From Prevotella sp. (GTDB lineage Bacteria > Bacteroidota > Bacteroidia > Bacteroidales > Bacteroidaceae), in the NCBI GenBank assembly GCA_017619275.1, contig JAFZSR010000110.1, forward strand, positions 1-53,523: DNA of 53,523 nucleotides. Reading direction: 5' to 3'. The notes below the pieces were generated by a model that searched no databases, was not told the origin of the DNA, and saw only the letters and a program-made list of their open reading frames with translations. The position numbers were made by a program, and so were the translations under genes. Shown piece by piece: positions 1 to 6,340 of this stretch. Position 1 is the stretch's first letter, and every line of letters begins with the position of its first letter.

Positions 1-866
1 AGGGTCATGGCCTCGGCATTCTCGGGATTGGGGCTGACCACGGTGGGGAAGTTGCCGTCGATGACCATCTGCTCGGGCACCACATGGATGTTCTGGAAGC
101 CCCATGAGCGCAGGGCCATCGGGATGATGACGCGGCCCGTGCCGTGCATGGGCGAGTAGACGATGTTGAGGTCCTTCTGGCGCAGGATGACATCCTGGTC
201 GACCATGGCCTCCTTCACGGCCTGGATGTAGTCCCAGTCCATCTCGCCGCCGATGGGGATGATGAGGTCCTTGTTGCCCTCGAACTTCACATCCTCAATC
301 TTCACCTTGTTCACCTCGTCGATGATTCCCTTGTCGTGCGGGGCCAGCACCTGTGCGCCGTCGTCCCAATAGGCTTTGTAGCCGTTATACTCGCGGGGGT
401 TATGGCTGGCGGTGACGTTCACGCCTGCCTGGCACTTCAGCTGGCGGATGGCGAAGGAAATCTCGGGTGTTGGGCGCAGGCTCTCGAAGAGATACACCTT
501 GATGCCGTTGGCCGAGAAGATGTCGGCCACGGTTTCGGCGTACATACGGCCGTTGTTGCGGCAGTCGTGACCCACCACCACGGCGTTCTGCTTGCCGGGG
601 AATGCCTTGTTGATGTAGTTGGCAAAGCCCTGTGTGGCCATGCCCACGATGTACTTGTTCATGCGGTTGGTGCCAGCACCCATGATGCCGCGCAGACCTC
701 CGGTGCCGAACTCCAGGTTCTGGTAGAAAGCGTCGATGAGGGCACTTTTGTCCTCATTGTCGAGCATGGCCTGTACTTCCTTGCGGGTCTCCTCGTCGAA
801 GGCGGGAGCGAGCCATTCCTTTGCTTTTGCCTCGCACTGGGCAATAAGTTGAGCGTTGTTTTCCAT
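1..866 (-). CDS. Phosphoglucomutase/phosphomannomutase family protein (3' end outside window)
   Basis: An open frame of 288 codons runs from the ATG at 866 off the left edge, so only the N-terminal half of a usual ~580-residue alpha-D-phosphohexomutase is visible. These cytosolic enzymes interconvert hexose 1- and 6-phosphates. The start reads MENNAQLIAQCEAKAKEW, followed by the early LEFGTGGLRG motif and the phosphoserine loop TASHNPREYNGYK, with the catalytic serine at about residue 144. The later metal-binding and sugar-binding loops are outside the window. The long N-terminus before LEFGTGGLRG is typical of the larger PgcA-like subfamily rather than ManB or GlmM. A TAnnTTTG-like -7 box lies at 921-928. 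Substrate preference cannot be read from the sequence. Confidence 0.92.
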   Translation of the reverse strand, partial: MENNAQLIAQCEAKAKEWLAPAFDEETRKEVQAMLDNEDKSALIDAFYQNLEFGTGGLRGIMGAGTNRMNKYIVGMATQGFANYINKAFPGKQNAVVVGHDCRNNGRMYAETVADIFSANGIKVYLFESLRPTPEISFAIRQLKCQAGVNVTASHNPREYNGYKAYWDDGAQVLAPHDKGIIDEVNKVKIEDVKFEGNKDLIIPIGGEMDWDYIQAVKEAMVDQDVILRQKDLNIVYSPMHGTGRVIIPMALRSWGFQNIHVVPEQMVIDGNFPTVVSPNPENAEAMT

Positions 867-920
867 AAATGTTTTGGGTTTAAGTTTTTGGATAAAATGA
901 TTTTGTTACATTATTAACGA

Positions 921-928
921 CAAAGTTA
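921..928 (-). promoter_or_regulatory. Putative -7 box of the phosphohexomutase gene
   Basis: On the minus strand this reads TAACTTTG, matching the Bacteroidetes -7 consensus TAnnTTTG, 55 bp before the start codon at 866. No good TTTG is found at the expected -33 distance, so support is partial. Confidence 0.4.
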
Positions 929-1033
929 CACAATTATTCAGTAACTTGTGTCTGCCCGGCTGTACATTTATTTTTTTTTAGCATTTCCGGGGGCTGGCGC
1001 CATGCGCCCAGTCGTTCACACGCTATTGGCATT

Positions 1034-1744
1034 TTAGGAGGAAAAGGGTCGATGCAGGATGTCGATGAGCTGTCCGAATTCGTCGATCTGCACCATCCGT
1101 TCGTGCTCGAAGTGTTCGTGGTGCTCCAGCTGCCAGGTGACGTGGAAGGGAATGTAGACGCCCAGCGCCCCGATGGCCAGTGCCGGCGCTATGTCGCTTT
1201 TCAGCGAGTTGCCCACCATCAGCAGCTCGGCGGGCTTGATGCCCAGCTTGCTGCACAGGGCGCGGAATTCGGGTTCGCCCTTGTCGCTGGTGATTTCCAC
1301 GTGGCTGAAAAAGTGAGCCAGCCCCGAGCGTTGCAGCTTATGCTCCTGGTCGAGCAGTTCGCCCTTGGTGAACACCACCATGCGCCAGCCTTGGCTGCTG
1401 AGGGCCTTCAGCGTAGCCTCCACCTGTGGCAGCGGCGTGCAGGGGAACTCCAGCAGCGAGTAGCACTGGTTCAGGATGCTGTTGATGGTGGCGGCGGGCA
1501 TCTCGTAGTGGCTGACGCGCATGGCAGTCTCGAGCATCGAGAGGGTGAAGGCTTTCACGCCGTAGCCCAGCAGCCGCATGTTCTTGCGCTCGGTGGCAAA
1601 CAGCTCCTGGGCCGACGTCTCTCGGTCGGTCCAGGGGGTCAGTTCGTCGTAGAGGCGCCGCATCACCACTTCGAAGTGTCCTTGGCAGTCCCAAAGGGTG
1701 TCGTCGGCATCGAAAGCAATGACTTTTATTTTTTCGGTATTCAT
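1034..1744 (-). CDS. HAD-family hydrolase
   Basis: A 236-residue haloacid-dehalogenase-like phosphatase. Motif I is FDADDTLW at residues 11-18 with the Asp pair D12/D14, motif II is the Thr in VVFTKGE, motif III a Lys in the DKGEPEFRAL region, and motif IV MVGNSLKSDIAPA. A helical cap sits between motifs I and II, as in small-molecule phosphatases. The start overlaps the end of the upstream gene by 4 bp, so the two are probably translationally coupled. The substrate cannot be predicted. No signal peptide, so cytosolic. Confidence 0.85.
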   Translation of the reverse strand: MNTEKIKVIAFDADDTLWDCQGHFEVVMRRLYDELTPWTDRETSAQELFATERKNMRLLGYGVKAFTLSMLETAMRVSHYEMPAATINSILNQCYSLLEFPCTPLPQVEATLKALSSQGWRMVVFTKGELLDQEHKLQRSGLAHFFSHVEITSDKGEPEFRALCSKLGIKPAELLMVGNSLKSDIAPALAIGALGVYIPFHVTWQLEHHEHFEHERMVQIDEFGQLIDILHRPFSS

Positions 1745-2940
1745 TCGTTTACTGCTTCAAACAATTTGAATGTAGCGGGCAGGTTCGACAGGTTGATTTC
1801 CTGCTGCCGCTCGGCTTCGGAGTGGAAGGCGATGTACCACGACGGTGGCAGCGTGAGCCACTGGTCGTAGTCGTCGGGTTCTTCGTCGCTGGGCCGTAGG
1901 GCGAGGGTGGCCTCCATGTTGGGGAACCCGCCACCCGTTTGTTCGTGAAACTCCTTCTGCTGCTTGTCGTTGCTGCCGTCGTGCCCGGCATAGTACATCT
2001 TGTAGCGCACTTCGGCGGGATAGAGGGTGCCGTCGGGGCGCTCGGCATAGTCCACGTGGTACTGGCGGGTCCAGGTGTCGATGTGATAGCCGAAGACGCG
2101 GGCCATGGCATACATGATGCCGTCGATGCGTTCTTGCCGGTTGGTCTTGGTGCCCGTGTTGCGCTCTGCGCTCAGCACCACGCAGCGCACGGTGTCGACA
2201 ATCATCCAGCCGCGGTCGTCGGTGCCATGCTTCAGGCGGAAGTGCAGCTCCACCTCGTTGCTGTTGCGCCCCTTGTAGTCGGGATGATGGCTGAAGCGAT
2301 GGTCACTGATAAAATCCTTGTCGAGGTCGAGCATGAAGTCTTCGTAGAGCATGCGCCTCAGGTTGGCCGTGTCGGTGAGTCGGGTGCTGTCGGATGCACA
2401 GATGTCCACGCTGTCGGCCACGAGGGCCCATTGCTTGTGCCGGTCGCTCTTGGTGCGCATCAGTCCCTTCATGAGGCAGCGGTAGATGTTGTTCGTGCCC
2501 ATGTTCTGGGTGAAATAGTCGAACTGCATCACCGCGCTGTGGCTGAAGTAGTGCTGCTCCTTTTGCTTCACCACCTGCTTCAGGCAGCGGCGAATCCATT
2601 CCGGCTCCTTGTTGGTCACCACCACCTCGGCCTTCTGCAGATAGCGGGGCTTCAGTAGGATGGTGTCGGGCAGCGGCATGCGCAGCGTGCGCTTCTCGTA
2701 GTTCAGATGGCTCACGGTGATGCGCTGGCTGCTGAAGGTGATGCGAGCACGACCCTGCTCGTTGCTGATGCACGAGCGGAAGCGACTGTCGTCCTTGGCA
2801 TAGAGCGAGGCATGGGCCACAGGCATCCGTGTGTCGGCATCGGCCACCACCACCTCCTTCACTGTTTGAGCCATGCTCCCGCCCACGACGAGCAGGAGCA
2901 TGGCTCCACATAGCAGGATGCGCCTTGCCGTTGCCTTCAT
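1741..2940 (-). CDS. Secreted protein with carboxypeptidase-like regulatory domain
   Basis: A 399-residue protein with a clear N-terminal signal peptide (hydrophobic LLCGAMLLLVVGGSMAQ, predicted cleavage after the AQ). Residues ~26-95 look like the transthyretin-like CarboxypepD_reg fold common at the start of Bacteroidetes envelope proteins, with the pattern VVVADADTRMPVAHASLYAKD and a HLNYEKRTL turn. The rest has the mixed beta pattern of DUF5686-like or outer-membrane-associated proteins, including a conserved-looking MKGLMRTKSDRHKQW stretch, but is too short for a TonB-dependent receptor. I cannot assign a function. It overlaps the HAD gene by 4 bp and sits 27 bp after the repeat protein. 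Confidence 0.7.
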   Translation of the reverse strand: MKATARRILLCGAMLLLVVGGSMAQTVKEVVVADADTRMPVAHASLYAKDDSRFRSCISNEQGRARITFSSQRITVSHLNYEKRTLRMPLPDTILLKPRYLQKAEVVVTNKEPEWIRRCLKQVVKQKEQHYFSHSAVMQFDYFTQNMGTNNIYRCLMKGLMRTKSDRHKQWALVADSVDICASDSTRLTDTANLRRMLYEDFMLDLDKDFISDHRFSHHPDYKGRNSNEVELHFRLKHGTDDRGWMIVDTVRCVVLSAERNTGTKTNRQERIDGIMYAMARVFGYHIDTWTRQYHVDYAERPDGTLYPAEVRYKMYYAGHDGSNDKQQKEFHEQTGGGFPNMEATLALRPSDEEPDDYDQWLTLPPSWYIAFHSEAERQQEINLSNLPATFKLFEAVNE

Positions 2941-2967
2941 ATCATAACTCGTTGTTTTAAAAAGCTT

Positions 2968-3375
2968 TTAGTCGAAAAGCTTAAAGAAGAAGTATGCGGC
3001 TGCCCAGGCGGCTTTCACGTCCTTCGTGTGTCCGATGGTGCGGTAGTTGCCGTCCTGTATGGTGCCGTCGTTTTTGATGTGCCCCACGGTGCGGTAGCTG
3101 CCGTCCTGCACGGTGCCATCGTCTTTCACGCGTCCGATGGTTGAGTAGTTCGAGTTCTGTATGGTGCCGTCGCTCTTGATGTGCCCCACGGTGCGGTAGC
3201 TGCCATCCTGCACAGTGCCGTCGCTCTTGATGTGGCCGATGGTGGTGTAGCTACTGTTCTGCACGGTGCCGTCGCTTTTGATGTAACCAACGGTGCGGTA
3301 GTTGCCATCCTGAATCGTCTGTGCCGATGCTGTCAGGCTGGCGAGAAGCATAAGGGTGAGCAGTTTTTTCTTCAT
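2968..3375 (-). CDS. Small secreted 17-residue repeat protein (beta-flower-like)
   Basis: A 135-residue protein. A signal peptide (MKKKLLTLMLLASLTASAQ) is followed by six near-identical 17-residue units of the form DG(S/N)YRTVGHIKSDGTVQ, encoded by 51-bp DNA repeats. Units beginning DG and units beginning NS largely alternate. The tail ends KAAWAAAYFFFKLFD. Bacteroidetes small proteins with this SDGT/YRTIG repeat have been given the product name 5-fold beta-flower protein; I recall the name but could not check it. Probably a small closed beta structure in the periplasm or cell envelope. Function unknown. The high DNA identity between units suggests recent tandem expansion or contraction. Confidence 0.8.
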   Translation of the reverse strand: MKKKLLTLMLLASLTASAQTIQDGNYRTVGYIKSDGTVQNSSYTTIGHIKSDGTVQDGSYRTVGHIKSDGTIQNSNYSTIGRVKDDGTVQDGSYRTVGHIKNDGTIQDGNYRTIGHTKDVKAAWAAAYFFFKLFD

Positions 3376-3394
3376 AGTCGGGGTAGGGGGGGAG

Positions 3395-4057
3395 TTAATC
3401 GAAAATGCGGTAGAGATTAGTCACAGTGCCCAGCAGGATGATGATGCTCACCAGCATCACGATGGCTCCGATAATCTGGTTGATGATGCGAATGCCGTTG
3501 TTGTCGAACTTGGTGCGAATCTTGTCGATGAGCCACGTCAGGCCATACCACCACAGCAGGGCACCGGCAGCAATGCTCATGAAGCCCACACCCATGTCGA
3601 AGAGCGTGCTGGGTGCAAAGGCGAACTGTGCGAAGAGGGCACCGAAGAGGATGATGATGAGGGGGTTGGAGAGCGTGAGCAGGAAGGCGGTCCAGCCGTT
3701 GTACCACAGCGTGCCTTTCTGCTTGCTCGACTGTCGCATCTTCTTCAGCGGGTCGTTGCGATAGGTGAAGAATCCAAAGAGCAGCAGCACCACGCTTCCT
3801 ATCACCTGCAGGTAGAAGCGGTAGGTGGGATCGTTCACGAAGTCGGTGATAAAGCTCATGCCGATACCCGTGATGAGGGCATAGAGCATGTCGCTGGCGG
3901 CGGCTCCTACGCCTGTTGCCAGTCCATACCATCGGCCTTTGTTGATGGTACGCTGCACACAAAGGATACCCACGGGACCCATTGGCGCCGAGACGATGAT
4001 GCCAATGAGCATCCCCTTGAACACAAAGTCGAGTATATTAGGAACTACTTCTAACAT
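3395..4057 (-). CDS. LysE-family amino-acid exporter
   Basis: A 220-residue inner-membrane protein with about six hydrophobic segments and the LysE/RhtB signature near the N-terminus (GIIVSAPMGPVGILCVQR). A second conserved loop, TLSNPLIIILFGALFAQFAF, resembles the second NP-containing helix of the family. The family exports amino acids such as lysine, arginine or threonine; the substrate here is unknown. The ATG at 4055-4057 lies inside the first unit of a 7-bp tandem repeat, so the repeat supplies the start codon. A -7 box TATCTTTG is at 4199-4206. A later start at Met16 (MLIGIIVSAPM) is possible. Confidence 0.85.
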   Translation of the reverse strand: MLEVVPNILDFVFKGMLIGIIVSAPMGPVGILCVQRTINKGRWYGLATGVGAAASDMLYALITGIGMSFITDFVNDPTYRFYLQVIGSVVLLLFGFFTYRNDPLKKMRQSSKQKGTLWYNGWTAFLLTLSNPLIIILFGALFAQFAFAPSTLFDMGVGFMSIAAGALLWWYGLTWLIDKIRTKFDNNGIRIINQIIGAIVMLVSIIILLGTVTNLYRIFD

Positions 4058-4108
4058 TGACTATTGACCATTGACTATTGACCATTGACCATTGACCGTT
4101 GACCATTC
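4055..4108. repeat. Heptamer tandem repeat, 7 units
   Basis: Seven imperfect units of 7 bp on the plus strand (CATTGAC, TATTGAC, CATTGAC, TATTGAC, CATTGAC, CATTGAC, CGTTGAC) and a final CATTC. The first unit contains the LysE start codon. The same heptamer occurs inside carA and purF. Confidence 0.85.
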
Positions 4109-4198
4109 TTCGACGAGCGAAGCGGTAGCGCCGAGCGAACCCCTTCTCGTGGCATTGCCAAGTGGCCGCTCGACCTTGGTCGAAGATTTAAAACGGTG

Positions 4199-4206
4199 CA
4201 AAGATA
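4199..4206 (-). promoter_or_regulatory. Putative -7 box of the LysE gene
   Basis: Reads TATCTTTG on the minus strand (consensus TAnnTTTG), about 140 bp before the start codon. A TTTGTTAA block sits at 4248, the same 49-bp offset seen at the pyrG and glnK promoters. Confidence 0.45.
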
Positions 4207-4364
4207 CGAAATAAAACTGAAACGGAAAGAAGAAAAACAAAAAATTGTTTGTTAACTTCTAAGAAAAATATAGGTGTTCAAATAAAATGAGCTGAGCCAA
4301 TCAAACATCAGTCAGGCTTTTTATTTGTTTAAACCGCGACACGAACTATATAAATTGTGACGCA

Positions 4365-4397
4365 GTTTTTATAAACTACGTCGTAGTTTATAAAAAC
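4365..4397. repeat. Perfect 16-bp-arm palindrome
   Basis: Arms GTTTTTATAAACTACG and CGTAGTTTATAAAAAC around one central T, followed by further GACGTAGT-like copies. It lies ~80 bp past the asnB stop codon. It has no T-run of terminator type and could be a binding site or a weak transcript-end hairpin. Confidence 0.7.
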
Positions 4398-4476
4398 CAC
4401 GACGTAGTCTGAAGAATGTCTACATGTCCGAAGTAAAAGTCCTGATGCGGGCTGCTTTTTCCCGGACACCTCTATG

Positions 4477-6213
4477 TCAGTATGCTTTTTCGTGCACGCC
4501 TTTGACGGCTCGTCCCGATGGGTCGTTCATGCCTTTGAAGGCAGCGTCCCATTCCAGGGCGATGGCGGTGCTGCAGGCCACGCTGGCCTCGCTGGGCACG
4601 CTGCGGGCGGCCGAATCGCTGGGGAAGTGCTGTGCGAAGATGGAGCGATAGTAGTACTCCTCCTTGTTCTTCGGCGGGTTGATGGGGAACCGTTCGGCGG
4701 CATGCGCCATCTGCTCGTCGCTGACGGCTTCGGCGGTAATCTGCTTCAGCGTGTCGATCCAGGAATAGCCCACGCCATCGCTGAACTGCTCCTTCTGGCG
4801 CCACGCCACTTCGGCGGGGAGCATGCTGGCGAAGGCTTCGCGCACAATCTTTTTCTCCATTGTGGAGCCGGGACACAGCTTTGCCTCGGGGTTGGTGCGC
4901 ATGGCCACGTCGAGGAACTCCTTGTCGAGGAAGGGCACACGCCCTTCGACACCCCAGGCCGAGAGGCTCTTATTGGCACGCAGACAGTCGTAGAGGTAGA
5001 GCTTCGAGAGCTTGCGCACGGTCTCCTCGTGGAAGGCCTTGGCATCGGGGGCTTTGTGGAAATAGAGGTAGCCGCCGAAGATCTCATCGGCACCCTCGCC
5101 CGAGAGTACCATCTTGATGCCCATCGACTTGATGACCCTGGCCAGGAGATACATGGGCGTAGAGGCACGGACGGTGGTGACGTCGTAGGTCTCGATGAAG
5201 TAGATGACGTCGCGGATGGCGTCGAGGCCCTCTTGGATGGTGTAATTGATTTCGTGGTGCACGGTGCCGATGTGGTCGGCCACGAGGCGAGCCTTCGCCA
5301 GGTCGGGCGCGCCCTTCAGTCCCACGGCAAAGGAGTGCAGGCGGGGCCAGTAGGCCTTGGTGCGCGAATCGTCCTCGATGCGCATCGAAGCATATTTCTC
5401 GGCGATGGCAGAGATGACGGAAGAGTCGAGTCCGCCCGAGAGGAGCACACCGTAAGGCACGTCGCTCATCAGCTGGCGCTTCACGGCGTCTTCGAGTGCA
5501 TCATGGATGGCCTCCACGCTGGCAGGATTGTCTTTCACAGCCTCGTACTCAAACCAGTCGCGCTGATAATAGCGCTTCATGCCCGGACGCTGGCTCCAGT
5601 AATAATGGCCTGGCAAGAAGGGTTCATAGGTTTCGCACTGTCCTTCGAGGGCCTTCAGCTCCGAGGCTACGTACACTGTGCCGTCGCTGTCGTAGCCGAT
5701 GTAAAGGGGTATCACGCCGATGGGGTCGCGGGCAATCAGGAACTCGTCGCGCTCCTCGTCGTAGAGCACGAAGGCGAAGATGCCGCTGAGCTGCTCGAGC
5801 ATGCCACAAATCTGCTCATGCGTGAGCATATCCCCCTCTCCCTTGGGGGTGAGTTCCCGATAGAGTGCCAGGATCACCTCGCAGTCCGAGCCCGTCTGGA
5901 ACTCATATTGTCCAGCAAAGCGGCGGCGAGTCTCCTGGTGGTTATATATCTCGCCGTTCACTGCCAGCACCTGGAGCCCCCGCTCGGGGCTTCCCCCCTC
6001 TTGGGGGGATTGTGGGGGGCTATAGAGTGGCTGTCCGCCCGATTCGGGGTCGACGATGCTCAACCGCTCGTGGGCGAGGATGGCCGAGCCTCCACAGTAG
6101 ATTCCACTCCAGTCAGGTCCGCGATGGCGAATCTTCTGACTCATCTTCAATGCTTTCTCACGCAGCTCATGCGTCTGCTCTTTCACGTTAAGTATAGCTA
6201 CAATTCCACACAT
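4477..6213 (-). CDS. asnB: Asparagine synthase B (glutamine-hydrolysing)
   Basis: Makes asparagine from aspartate, ATP and glutamine in the cytosol. The class II amidotransferase domain starts with Cys2 (MCGIVAI) and has RHRGPDWSG, LAHERLSIVD and VNGEIYNH. The ATP-pyrophosphatase loop VLLSGGLDSSVISA is at about residues 256-269. The C-terminus DPSGRAVKGVHEKAY matches E. coli AsnB. At 578 residues it is 24 longer than the 554 of E. coli AsnB. The excess is two insertions: residues ~65-79 (SPPQSPQEGGSPERG), encoded by GC-rich palindromes at 5976-6020, and ~121-135 (starting TPKGEGDM), covering a palindrome at 5832-5850. Both appear tolerated in frame. A palindromic element fills the gap to the carAB gene upstream. 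Confidence 0.96.
   Translation of the reverse strand: MCGIVAILNVKEQTHELREKALKMSQKIRHRGPDWSGIYCGGSAILAHERLSIVDPESGGQPLYSPPQSPQEGGSPERGLQVLAVNGEIYNHQETRRRFAGQYEFQTGSDCEVILALYRELTPKGEGDMLTHEQICGMLEQLSGIFAFVLYDEERDEFLIARDPIGVIPLYIGYDSDGTVYVASELKALEGQCETYEPFLPGHYYWSQRPGMKRYYQRDWFEYEAVKDNPASVEAIHDALEDAVKRQLMSDVPYGVLLSGGLDSSVISAIAEKYASMRIEDDSRTKAYWPRLHSFAVGLKGAPDLAKARLVADHIGTVHHEINYTIQEGLDAIRDVIYFIETYDVTTVRASTPMYLLARVIKSMGIKMVLSGEGADEIFGGYLYFHKAPDAKAFHEETVRKLSKLYLYDCLRANKSLSAWGVEGRVPFLDKEFLDVAMRTNPEAKLCPGSTMEKKIVREAFASMLPAEVAWRQKEQFSDGVGYSWIDTLKQITAEAVSDEQMAHAAERFPINPPKNKEEYYYRSIFAQHFPSDSAARSVPSEASVACSTAIALEWDAAFKGMNDPSGRAVKGVHEKAY
5832..5850. repeat. GC-rich palindrome inside asnB
   Basis: CCCCC and GGGGG arms around an 8-bp centre, coding for part of a peptide insertion absent from E. 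coli AsnB. It resembles one arm of the GC-rich element family. Confidence 0.55.
5976..6020. repeat. Two GC-rich palindromes inside asnB
   Basis: GCCCC/GGGGC (5976-5990) and CCCCCC/GGGGGG (5993-6008), followed by a G-run and TATAGAGT, like the sub-terminal part of the full GC-rich elements. It encodes the SPPQSPQEGGSPERG insertion of AsnB. Confidence 0.65.
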
Positions 6214-6223
6214 AATCTTATAT

Positions 6224-6340
6224 GCCCCCTAAGTTAGGGGGATGGGGGTCTGAACGACCGCCCTTTTTAATTGTTAATACTATTGTTTATCACATTTTGG
6301 TGGAGCCTGTTCAGACCCCCAACCCCCTAACTTAGGGGGC
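6224..6340. repeat. GC-rich inverted-repeat element 1, carAB-asnB gap
   Basis: Two 32-bp arms (6224-6255 and 6309-6340) are reverse complements with one mismatch, and each contains its own palindrome CCCCCTAA/TTAGGGGG. The 53-bp centre is AT-rich. The right arm directly abuts the carAB stop codon (6341-6343) and the left arm lies 10 bp before the asnB start. It could act as a terminator or processing hairpin between the genes. Confidence 0.85.

Larger units (their letters stand above)
4058..4476. other. Intergenic region between the LysE and asnB genes
   Basis: 419 bp with no gene. It holds the heptamer array, a hairpin with arms TCTTCGAC (4107-4114) and GTCGAAGA (4179-4186), the putative LysE promoter at 4199-4206, a TTTGTTAAC block at 4248, an AT-rich stretch, and a 33-bp palindrome at 4365-4397. 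The remaining sequence shows no recognisable feature. Confidence 0.6.

Noticed and set aside
144-917. Plus-strand 257-residue frame opposite the phosphohexomutase
   Set aside because: The composition is typical of the antisense of a GC-rich gene (rich in H, V, L, D, G), and the minus strand has an obvious phosphohexomutase.
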